This document shows positions 1 through 5,864 of a stretch of 7,049 nt of DNA, one piece after another. The stretch lies in NCBI GenBank assembly GCA_937958345.1, contig CALGNW010000139.1, forward strand, positions 1 to 7,049. The letters run 5' to 3'. The notes below the pieces were generated by a model. The model did no database searches and had not been told where the DNA came from. It worked only from the letters and a program-made list of their open reading frames with translations. A program made the position numbers and the translations under genes. Source of the DNA: an uncultured Neomegalonema sp. Its GTDB lineage: Bacteria; Pseudomonadota; Alphaproteobacteria; Rhodobacterales; Rhodobacteraceae. Position 1 is the stretch's first letter, and the number at the start of each line of letters is the position of its first letter.

Positions 1-695
1 GCCCGCAACAGCGCAGAGCCTAATGCCCCGCCGACAGGATCAAAGATCACGTCCGCGCCGTGCCCGTTGGTTAAAGCGAGAATTTCATCGCGCAGGGCCG
101 GGGTGCTCAGGTCGAAATTTTCCGGGTCGAGGGTGATCGCCGCGCCTTTTTCTTTCGCAGCGTCTCTTTTCGCATCGCCTCGGGCGACGGCAATGACTTT
201 TGCCCCCATCAGGGCGCCAAGCTCAACGGCGGTCAGTCCGACCCCGCCGCCTGCCCCCGCCACAATCAGGATATCGTCGGCCTGCAAACGCCCGCGATGG
301 TTCAGCGCAAGTTCTGCGGATCCATAGGCTATCGGAATTGCGGCAACGGCTGCGTCCGATACGCCCTCGGGCGCTCGGGCGCACGCTCCGGCGTCTACGA
401 CGGCGTATTCGGCCAATCCGCCATGACCGCAATAGGCGGCTACTCTGGTTCCGCACAGGGCCGAATCGACCCCCTCACCCACGGCCTCGATCACGCCGCA
501 GATTTCCGCACCGGGCGCGAAGGGCAGGGCGGGCGTCTGCTGATACGTTCCCCGCGCCATCAGCAAATCCGCAAAATTCAGCCCGCATGCCTTGACCTCT
601 ATCCGCACAGTTCCGGCGCGAAGTGCGGGAATAGCGACGTTCTGCAAGGTCAGCCCGCTAAGACCGCTATATTCTTCGGCAATTAACGCTCTCAT
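1..695 (-). CDS. NADPH:quinone oxidoreductase-like zinc-free medium-chain dehydrogenase, C-terminus beyond window
   Basis: Reading the minus strand from the ATG at 695-693 gives 231 codons before the left edge, beginning MRALIAEEYSGLSGLTL. Visible features are an N-terminal GroES-like catalytic domain with NFADLL at about residues 40-45 and PGAEICGVIEAVGEGV at 61-76. A Rossmann domain follows, with the nucleotide loop AGAGGGVGLTAVELG at 146-160 and the FDPVGG stretch at 218-223. These are the signatures of the zeta-crystallin/QOR branch, which reduces quinones or enones with NADPH. The cysteine ligands of zinc-dependent relatives are absent. Family members are usually about 320-330 residues, so roughly 90-100 residues lie outside the window. 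A GGAGAA sits 10 bases before the ATG and supports this start. The gene is divergent from the J-domain gene. The substrate cannot be told; an acyl-CoA-side enoyl reductase relative is possible. Confidence 0.9.
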   Translation of the reverse strand, partial: MRALIAEEYSGLSGLTLQNVAIPALRAGTVRIEVKACGLNFADLLMARGTYQQTPALPFAPGAEICGVIEAVGEGVDSALCGTRVAAYCGHGGLAEYAVVDAGACARAPEGVSDAAVAAIPIAYGSAELALNHRGRLQADDILIVAGAGGGVGLTAVELGALMGAKVIAVARGDAKRDAAKEKGAAITLDPENFDLSTPALRDEILALTNGHGADVIFDPVGGALGSALLR

Positions 696-803
696 TTAAT
701 GCAAATTCTCCGACACACACGTTACGAACCGGTCGTTTACTCTTTCGCTGTACGCTAGAGCAATCATGTTACCGGACGCAACGCGCGTCACGACGGAGTA
801 TCT
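696..803. promoter_or_regulatory. Divergent intergenic region with an operator-like imperfect palindrome
   Basis: This 108-bp spacer must carry the promoters for both the oxidoreductase (leftward) and the J-domain gene (rightward). I see no convincing -35/-10 pair on either strand. It contains ACGAACCGGTCGT at 724-736, whose arms ACGA and TCGT are perfect inverted repeats around a CCGG-containing core. This is reminiscent of short TetR-type operators, but that reading is inference. A 5-bp inverted repeat (GACGC 775-779, GCGTC 785-789) lies just before the GGAG ribosome binding site of the J-domain gene (795-798, 5 bases before its ATG). Confidence 0.3.
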
Positions 804-1397
804 ATGTCTGGGGCCAGATACCGCAGAGCTACGAAGAACCATTCGGTTCGAGTCGATCACACTGACGGCAGTGTGACGATCGGCTTTGTCCCTGTGCCTA
901 TGGGAATGGATTTCGTGGGTGCAATGATGCAGGCGCAGCATTTCATGCACTTTGAAACAGATAGCGGCGAACAAACGCTGATGAACGTCGCCTCTATCAA
1001 GCGCATTACCAGCACCGAACCGGAATCAGGCGAGTCAAAAGAAGCTGAACAAAGTGCTGCCGAGGCGGCGCGTGCTAAACGCCAGGCTGAAAACGCCAGG
1101 AAACGCGATGAAGAAGAACAGGCGGCACGCGAGAGCGAGGCCGACGCAAGGGCAAAGGCGACCGAAAAAAGTTATCGGACAGCAGAAGAATACGATTCCT
1201 TGGAACTGCTCGGCTTGAAGGCGACCGCAACGAAAGAAGAGATTGGTTCGGCATACCGCAAGCTGGTGAAGCTGTACCATCCCGACCGTCTGCGCGGTCT
1301 TGGCGTTTCTCCGAAAAAGATCGAATTCGCCGCCGAGCGTCTTGCGGAAATCAACAACGCCTATCGCATTCTGATGGCCGCTGCGAAGGCGGCTTAA
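804..1397 (+). CDS. J-domain (DnaJ-like) protein, class III, with an unassigned N-terminal module and charged helical linker
   Basis: The protein has 197 residues. The C-terminal region (about 129-192) is a J domain: YDSLELLGL at the start, an amphipathic helix with AYRKLVKLYHPD carrying the essential HPD triad at 159-161, then a final helix with AERLAEINNAYRIL. J domains stimulate the ATPase of Hsp70 (DnaK) and direct it to clients. There is no Gly/Phe region, zinc finger or DnaJ substrate-binding domain, so it is not DnaJ itself. Residues 75-125 are almost all Ala, Glu, Lys, Arg and Gln, predicting a long charged helix or coiled coil. Residues 1-68 look beta-rich (VRVDHTDGSVTIGFV, then FMHFETDSGEQTLMNVASIKRI-type strands) and I do not recognise this module. 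There is no signal peptide or membrane segment, so it is probably cytoplasmic. GGAG 5 bases before the ATG supports the start. The stop overlaps the stop of the convergent hydrolase gene. Confidence 0.9.
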   Translation: MSGARYRRATKNHSVRVDHTDGSVTIGFVPVPMGMDFVGAMMQAQHFMHFETDSGEQTLMNVASIKRITSTEPESGESKEAEQSAAEAARAKRQAENARKRDEEEQAARESEADARAKATEKSYRTAEEYDSLELLGLKATATKEEIGSAYRKLVKLYHPDRLRGLGVSPKKIEFAAERLAEINNAYRILMAAAKAA

Positions 1398-2362
1398 CGG
1401 GCCGATGCAACGCGCCGTATCGCGTCTATCACCGCACGCTCGGCAACATGATGTGCCATGTGCCCGACCCCCGGTAATTCGGTAATCCGTGCCGACGGCA
1501 AGGCCGCCTTAAACCGCCTTGCATGCGCATCGATTGGCACGATTTTATCCGCCGTTCCATGCACCAGTTCGACGGGAACGCGCATTGCCGGATAACGCGC
1601 TGACAGCCCCTCCAAAGCGTCATTCACATTCGTAATGTCCTGACCGTTCGCGCGAAAGCTGGCGGGCCGTGATGCCAGCTCCGCCCCGATATACTCTGCA
1701 TAACCCGCCGGAGGCGTTTGGGGTTTAAAGACCCATTCAACCGCGCCGCTTGCGCCGGAATTAAGGGCGCGGCGACGGACCAGCGCGTTGATCGGCGGCC
1801 CGAAGACCGACGTCGCGGCCGCGGCATGATAAGCATTATCACCTGCGGGCCAGGGATAGGTTACTCCGGCGACGATCACCGCTCCGCGAACCGTATCGGG
1901 CGCATCAACGGCCCAGGCGGTTGCAACCGCGCCGCCAAAGCTGTGGCCGACGACAACCGGCCTTGTGATGCCCAACACCCGCATTCCTGCGCGCAAGACA
2001 CTCGCCTGCGCCGAAGGCGTATAGCTTTCGCCGCCTGACCGGCCCGAGTATCCCAACCCGGGCCTGTCTACGGCAATCGCGGTAAAGCCCTGCGCGGCCA
2101 GCGCGTCGCTCATGGAAAAGGTGAAATCGCGAAAATTCCCCGATGCTCCGTGGATCAGAACGACGGGCGGGCCGGACCCGCGAATGTCATAATGAAGTTT
2201 GAGCACCTCGCCCGAGTTCGGGTCACGCACATCGACGAATTGCCCGAGTGGGGGATATTTCGCCTCTACTGCCGCGTTAAATTGCGAGGCGGGTGTCGAG
2301 CACGCAAACAAAGACACAGCCGCGAGGATACCAAAACCGGCCATTCGAAGTGACACCTGCAT
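1394..2362 (-). CDS. Alpha/beta-fold hydrolase, probable lipoprotein
   Basis: The protein has 322 residues and a complete alpha/beta hydrolase layout. HGASGNF (71-77) supplies the oxyanion region, VDRPGLGYSG lies at 98-107, and the nucleophile elbow GHSFGG at 139-144 gives Ser141. HGTADKIVP at 268-276 gives Asp272, and GVGHMAHH at 298-305 gives His301. The N-terminus is a short basic stretch, a hydrophobic core (GFGILAAVSLFA) and a lipobox-like LFAC with Cys21. This predicts export and lipidation by Lgt/Lsp. Phe at -2 is less usual in a lipobox, and Ser at +2 does not suggest inner-membrane retention. A linker of about 35-40 residues precedes the catalytic domain. AGGGAGAA eight bases before the ATG favours Met1 over Met7, which would shorten the signal. 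The substrate is unknown: the family includes esterases, epoxide hydrolases and haloperoxidase-like enzymes. It is divergent from metY. Confidence 0.9.
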   Translation of the reverse strand: MQVSLRMAGFGILAAVSLFACSTPASQFNAAVEAKYPPLGQFVDVRDPNSGEVLKLHYDIRGSGPPVVLIHGASGNFRDFTFSMSDALAAQGFTAIAVDRPGLGYSGRSGGESYTPSAQASVLRAGMRVLGITRPVVVGHSFGGAVATAWAVDAPDTVRGAVIVAGVTYPWPAGDNAYHAAAATSVFGPPINALVRRRALNSGASGAVEWVFKPQTPPAGYAEYIGAELASRPASFRANGQDITNVNDALEGLSARYPAMRVPVELVHGTADKIVPIDAHARRFKAALPSARITELPGVGHMAHHVAERAVIDAIRRVASAR

Positions 2363-2517
2363 GATCGCTGTTCTCCCTGTTCGGGGTCACAAACTAGGGT
2401 CGATGTCGCGGCCTTCAACTTCAACCGGCGGCTTGCGCGATTTCATCCTTTGTGCGACGCCATATTAGAAAGTGCTTCACGCATAACCACACAATTTGAA
2501 TGTAAAAGGGGATCGAT
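2363..2517. promoter_or_regulatory. Divergent intergenic region between the lipoprotein hydrolase and metY
   Basis: This 155-bp spacer must hold both outward promoters. The metY side is relatively AT-rich (about 2461-2507) and ends in a clear ribosome binding site, AAAAGGGG at 2504-2511, six bases before the ATG. The hydrolase side has AGGGAGAA on the minus strand (2378-2371). A weak stem (TTGCGC at 2433-2438 with GTGCGA at 2452-2457, including G-U pairs) is present, but no recognised riboswitch could be built on it. I see no confident -35/-10 pair on either strand. Confidence 0.3.
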
Positions 2518-3807
2518 ATGAGCGACGTAAATTCTTTGGGTTTTGAAACTCGGATGATCCATGCGGGCGCAGCCCCTGATCCTGCGACCGGCGCGCGGCA
2601 GACACCGATCTACCAGACGACGTCATTTGTCTTTCAGGATGCGGCCCACGCCGCCCGATTGTTCAGCCTGCAAGAGGTCGGCTACATCTATTCCCGCCTG
2701 ACCAACCCGACCGTCGCCGCATTGCAGGATCGCTGCGCCTCGCTCGAGGGCGGCGTCGGTGCGGTTGCAACGTCATCCGGTCATGCCGCGCAGATTTTGG
2801 CGCTGTTCCCGCTGATGAGTCCGGGCAAAAACATCGTCGCGGCGAACAAGCTTTATGGCGGATCAATCAACCAGTTCACGAACGCCTTCAAACGGTTCGG
2901 CTGGGAAGTAAAGTTTGTCGATACCGATGACCTGAAAGCTGTCAAGGCGGCTATCGACGATGACACCCGCGCCCTGTTTTGCGAAAGTCTCGCTAACCCC
3001 GGCGGCGTTGTCACCGACATCGCCGGCTGGGCGGGCGCCGCAAGCGATGCCGGCGTGCCCCTGATTGTCGATAACACGATGGCCACGGCGGCGCTTTGCC
3101 GGCCAATCGAACATGGCGCGACAATCGTCGTGAATTCGACGACCAAGTTTCTCAGCGGTAACGGTACGTCAATCGGTGGCATGGTCATCGACAGCGGCAA
3201 CTTTGACTGGAGCGCGAGCGACAAGTTCCCGTCGCTCTCCCAGCCTGCCCCCGAATATAACGGTATCAAATTCCACGAGGCGCTCGGGCCGATGGCCTTC
3301 ACGTTCTTCGGTATTGCGGTCGGGTTGCGTGACCTCGGCGCTGCGCAAACCCCGCAGAACGCCTTCTACACGATGCTCGGAATGGAAACCCTTTCACTGC
3401 GGATGCAGCGCCACTCGGAGAACGCGATGGCTGTTGCGAAACACCTCGAGGGTCATGCCGCCGTCGATTACGTGTCCTATGCGGGACTGCCTTCCTCGCC
3501 CTACAATGCGGCGTCGAAGAAATACCTGCCTGAGGGCGCCGGAGCCGTGTTTACCGTCGGACTGAAGGGCGGTTATGACGCCGGGGTTGGCCTTGTTGAT
3601 AACCTCAAACTTTTCTCGCACCTCGCCAATATCGGCGACTCGCGGTCGCTGATTATCCATTCGGCATCCACGACTCACAGCCAGTTGTCGGACGCCGAGA
3701 AAACCGCCGCAGGTGCGGGACCGGAAGTCGTGCGCCTGTCCATCGGCCTGGAAAACGTCGAAGATCTGATCGCGGACCTCGATCAGGCGCTGGCCGCATC
3801 AGCCTGA
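2518..3807 (+). CDS. metY: O-acetylhomoserine sulfhydrylase (O-acetylhomoserine aminocarboxypropyltransferase)
   Basis: This 429-residue enzyme of the Cys/Met-metabolism PLP family makes homocysteine from O-acetylhomoserine and sulfide, releasing acetate. It is the direct-sulfhydrylation route to methionine and acts in the cytoplasm as a tetramer in known members. Seen here: TPIYQTTSFVF at 29-39; the YSRLTNPT segment at 58-65, whose Tyr and Arg contact the neighbouring subunit's cofactor phosphate; SSGHAAQ at 86-92; the cofactor-stacking tyrosine in KLYGG (Tyr113); VDNT with Asp185 for the pyridine nitrogen; STTKFLSGNGTSIGG with the Schiff-base Lys210; and VRLSIGLE near the C-terminus with substrate-binding Arg406. 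The length matches MetY (about 425-435) rather than the shorter MetZ or cystathionine synthase/lyase enzymes, though MetZ-like use of O-succinylhomoserine cannot be excluded by eye. AAAAGGGG six bases upstream fixes the start. No metX or sulfide-supply gene is in the window. Confidence 0.95.
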   Translation: MSDVNSLGFETRMIHAGAAPDPATGARQTPIYQTTSFVFQDAAHAARLFSLQEVGYIYSRLTNPTVAALQDRCASLEGGVGAVATSSGHAAQILALFPLMSPGKNIVAANKLYGGSINQFTNAFKRFGWEVKFVDTDDLKAVKAAIDDDTRALFCESLANPGGVVTDIAGWAGAASDAGVPLIVDNTMATAALCRPIEHGATIVVNSTTKFLSGNGTSIGGMVIDSGNFDWSASDKFPSLSQPAPEYNGIKFHEALGPMAFTFFGIAVGLRDLGAAQTPQNAFYTMLGMETLSLRMQRHSENAMAVAKHLEGHAAVDYVSYAGLPSSPYNAASKKYLPEGAGAVFTVGLKGGYDAGVGLVDNLKLFSHLANIGDSRSLIIHSASTTHSQLSDAEKTAAGAGPEVVRLSIGLENVEDLIADLDQALAASA

Positions 3808-3811
3808 TCGA
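3779..3811 (+). terminator. Perfect 10-bp stem-loop spanning the metY stop codon
   Basis: TCGATCAGGC (3779-3788) is followed, after a 13-base loop, by its exact reverse complement GCCTGATCGA (3802-3811). The metY TGA (3805-3807) lies inside the 3' arm. No T-run follows, so it is not a standard intrinsic terminator; it may slow 3' exonucleases or mark a Rho-assisted end. Part of the 5' arm is coding, so chance is possible. Confidence 0.35.
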
Positions 3812-3822
3812 CGCAACAGAGT

Positions 3823-3855
3823 CGACGGGTACGCCTTTCTCCGGCGGCCCCGTCG
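3823..3855 (+). other. Second inverted repeat in the metY-dehydrogenase spacer
   Basis: CGACGGG at 3823-3829 pairs perfectly with CCCGTCG at 3849-3855 around a 19-base loop. It is followed by a smaller imperfect stem (CTCTCGT 3858-3864 with ACGCGAG 3874-3880, one mismatch). Neither has a T-tract. The repeats are seen directly; a role as RNA structure is inference. Confidence 0.3.
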
Positions 3856-3901
3856 CACTCTCGTCTGCCGCAAACGCGAGATGCAAGTTGACGCTTGTCC
3901 A

Positions 3902-3906
3902 AAGGA
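3902..3906 (+). promoter_or_regulatory. Ribosome binding site that decides the dehydrogenase start
   Basis: AAGGA ends 10 bases before the ATG at 3917. The earlier in-frame ATG at 3881 has no comparable site and would add twelve residues (MQVDACPKDITS) that lie outside the usual family N-terminus (MKALVYTG...). Confidence 0.7.
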
Positions 3907-3916
3907 TATAACTTCG

Positions 3917-4909
3917 ATGAAAGCTCTGGTTTACACGGGCGTAGGCGCGCTCGAATACCGTGATGTCGACCAACCGCAGGCCACAGAGGGCCACAGCCTG
4001 ATTAAGGTCGAGGCGGTCGGGATATGCGGTTCGGATATGCACGCCTATCACGGTGCTGATCCAAGACGTCAGCCACCCCTGATCCTCGGCCACGAGGCAT
4101 GCGGCATCGCGCATTCAGGCCGGTACGAGGGCCAGCGCGTTACGGTCAATCCGATGACGACATGCGGAACTTGCCGCTATTGCATCGAAGGGCGTGACAA
4201 CATCTGCCCGGACAGAAAACTACTGTCGATCCCCCCGAACGAGGGCGCGTTTGCCGAATATCTTGTTATTCCCGACGCCAACCTCGTCGCTGTACCGGAG
4301 GGGATTGACCCCGGCCACGCGGCGCTGACCGAACCTCTCGCGTGCGGGTGGCATGCAATCCGTTTGGGTGCGGAACGGCTGACTCAGCCGCTATCGACCG
4401 CGCGCGTGGTTGTCATCGGCGGCGGAGCCATAGGCGTCGGCGCAGCTCTGTGCGCACTTGATCACGGAGCGAAAGATATCTGGATTGCCGAGCCCAGCGC
4501 CTCACGGCGCGACACCGCCGCGAAAGCCGGCCCGTTCCGCACCTACGATCCGGGCGAGGGCGGCCCCGAGGAATCGAGCGCCGATCTGGTAATCGATGCC
4601 TACGGCTCGGCGGCTTCGCGTGCCGACTCGACAGTTCTGGCCGCACCGGGTGCCGTCATCGCTCATATCGGCCTCGCAGGGGGTGATGCGGGTCTTGATA
4701 CGCGCAAGATGACGCTGCAGGAAATCACGTTTATCGGGACGTACACCTACACGATGGCGGATTTCCACGCGACGGCTCATGCTATTTTTGCCGGACGGAT
4801 GGGTGACTTCAGTTGGATCGAGAAACGCCCGCTCGCCGACGGGGCGCAGGCGTTTACCGATCTTGATGCCGCGCAGGTCGGTGCGGCGAAGATTGTTCTG
4901 ACGACCTGA
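3917..4909 (+). CDS. Zinc-dependent medium-chain alcohol/polyol dehydrogenase, substrate unknown
   Basis: Starting at the ATG at 3917, the protein has 330 residues. It is a zinc-containing medium-chain dehydrogenase of the sorbitol/threonine/galactitol-phosphate dehydrogenase type, oxidising an alcohol with NAD(P). Catalytic zinc ligands are visible at Cys37 (GICGSD), His59-Glu60 (GHE) and probably Glu139 (TEP). The structural zinc lobe has all four cysteines in the classic spacing: Cys83, 86, 89 and 97. The Rossmann loop is GGGAIGVGA at 168-176, and the second strand ends in an acidic Glu192 (WIAEPSASRR), which usually favours NAD over NADP. The length is slightly below the usual 340-350. 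It lies 109 bases after metY and 59 bases before trhO on the same strand. Neither neighbour suggests a substrate. Names such as threonine dehydrogenase would be over-reading, since family members are easily confused. Confidence 0.9.
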   Translation: MKALVYTGVGALEYRDVDQPQATEGHSLIKVEAVGICGSDMHAYHGADPRRQPPLILGHEACGIAHSGRYEGQRVTVNPMTTCGTCRYCIEGRDNICPDRKLLSIPPNEGAFAEYLVIPDANLVAVPEGIDPGHAALTEPLACGWHAIRLGAERLTQPLSTARVVVIGGGAIGVGAALCALDHGAKDIWIAEPSASRRDTAAKAGPFRTYDPGEGGPEESSADLVIDAYGSAASRADSTVLAAPGAVIAHIGLAGGDAGLDTRKMTLQEITFIGTYTYTMADFHATAHAIFAGRMGDFSWIEKRPLADGAQAFTDLDAAQVGAAKIVLTT

Positions 4910-4968
4910 GCGGGCGGTCCCTGCTCGCGGCGCTTGAGGCGAAGGAGAAGGGCGGATACACAGCGGAA

Positions 4969-5853
4969 ATGACCTATACCGTCGCCGCCCTTTATCACTT
5001 CACGCATTTCCCCCGGCCTGACGCACTGCGTCCTGCACTGCTTGGCTTGTGCGAGGCCGAGGGCGTGCGAGGGACGCTGCTGCTGGCGACCGAGGGCGTT
5101 AACGGAACCATTGCGGGAACCGACGCGGCGATTGCCAAAGTCATCGCGTATCTGCGCACCTTACCGGGGTGCGAGGCGTTGGAATGGAAGCGATCCGAGG
5201 CGGCTGAAATACCCTTCCGCCGAATGAAAGTTCGCCTCAAGGCCGAGATTGTGACCATGGGTCAGCCAAACACAAACCCGAAGGCCCGCGTCGGAACCTA
5301 TGTTGATCCCGAGGATTGGAACGCTCTGATTGCGCGGGACGACGTTGCCGTCATTGATACCCGCAACACCTATGAAACAATGATCGGCAGCTTCGAGGGC
5401 GCGCTTGATCCGCGCACCGAGACGTTTCGTGAGTTTCCCGACTGGTGGCGCGCGAACGCGGCGAAGTTCGAGGGCAAGCAGATCGCAATGTTCTGTACCG
5501 GCGGTATCCGCTGCGAAAAGGCAACCAGCTGGCTGATCGACGAGGGCGTCGAAGGCGTTCACCATCTCAAGGGCGGCATCCTCAAATATCTGGAAACTGT
5601 TCCCGAGAATGACAGCCGCTGGAACGGCGAATGTTATGTCTTCGACAAGCGCGTTTCGGTAGCCCACGGCCTGACACAGGGAACGCACTCCGCCTGCGCC
5701 GCCTGCGGGCGGCCTGTCTCGGCTCAGGACGAAATGTCACCGGATTTCCGCAAGGGAGTCAGCTGCCCGGCCTGTATTGACGAGTATTCGGACGCAGACC
5801 GCAAACGGTTCGCTCAACGGCAAATGCAGTTTGATAATTCCGGCGAAGGCTGA
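4969..5853 (+). CDS. trhO: tRNA uridine(34) hydroxylase TrhO (rhodanese-domain, YceA family)
   Basis: The 294-residue protein matches the TrhO/YceA family, which uses molecular oxygen to form 5-hydroxyuridine at wobble position 34 of certain tRNAs, the first step to cmo5U- or mo5U-type modifications. An N-terminal acylphosphatase-like domain covers about residues 1-95 (TVAALYHF, then TEGVNGTIAG at 41-50). A rhodanese domain follows (VIDTRNTYE at 128-136) with the active-site loop FCTGGIRCEKAT at 175-186, giving catalytic Cys176 and second Cys182. The C-terminal tail has VAHGL at 231-235 and two CxxC pairs (Cys243/246 and Cys266/269) that look like a metal site. Between the in-frame stop at 4864-4866 and this ATG there is no ATG, GTG or TTG, so the start is well fixed. 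The ribosome binding site is odd: the purine-rich AAGGAGAAGGGCGG lies 13 or more bases upstream. Confidence 0.95.
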   Translation: MTYTVAALYHFTHFPRPDALRPALLGLCEAEGVRGTLLLATEGVNGTIAGTDAAIAKVIAYLRTLPGCEALEWKRSEAAEIPFRRMKVRLKAEIVTMGQPNTNPKARVGTYVDPEDWNALIARDDVAVIDTRNTYETMIGSFEGALDPRTETFREFPDWWRANAAKFEGKQIAMFCTGGIRCEKATSWLIDEGVEGVHHLKGGILKYLETVPENDSRWNGECYVFDKRVSVAHGLTQGTHSACAACGRPVSAQDEMSPDFRKGVSCPACIDEYSDADRKRFAQRQMQFDNSGEG

Positions 5854-5860
5854 CCGCCGG
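5840..5860. terminator. Short stem-loop between the convergent trhO and cobD ends
   Basis: CCGGCG (5840-5845) and CGCCGG (5855-5860) form a perfect 6-bp GC stem around a 9-base loop that contains the trhO stop codon. The cobD stop codon is five bases further on. Being palindromic, it can form in both transcripts. There is no T-tract on either side, although the minus-strand side continues as AATTATC. A bidirectional terminator role is inference. Confidence 0.35.
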
Positions 5861-5864
5861 GCCG

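Noticed and set aside
67..686. Plus-strand open frames within the first 700 bases (67-327, 200-595, 297-686).
   Set aside because: They lie opposite the clearly recognisable quinone oxidoreductase; their translations are Arg/Pro/Ser-rich with no domain and are typical antisense shadows.
2430..2500. Possible SAM-II type riboswitch upstream of metY (GCGATTT-like segment and a weak TTGCGC/GTGCGA stem).
   Set aside because: SAM-II is known upstream of methionine genes in alphaproteobacteria, but its conserved 3' GCUAAA pseudoknot strand is absent here and the stem needs G-U pairs. A covariance-model scan would settle it; a hit would revive the idea.
3888..3912. TTGACG (3888-3893) and TATAAC (3907-3912) resemble -35 and -10 boxes that would give a leaderless dehydrogenase transcript.
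   Set aside because: The spacer is only 13 bases, too short for a housekeeping promoter, and the -10-like bases lie directly after a good AAGGA ribosome binding site.
3881..3916. Twelve-residue N-terminal extension of the dehydrogenase from the ATG at 3881.
   Set aside because: The AAGGA site and the family-typical MKALVYTG start support 3917; the extension has no family-like sequence.
2853..4114. Long minus-strand open frames opposite metY and the dehydrogenase start (2853-3302, 3653-4114).
   Set aside because: They are antisense to well-supported genes, show no recognisable motif and have no good ribosome binding context.
5161..5688. A 175-residue minus-strand open frame opposite trhO.
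   Set aside because: It is fully contained in trhO on the opposite strand with no domain; it is an expected by-product of GC-rich codon use.
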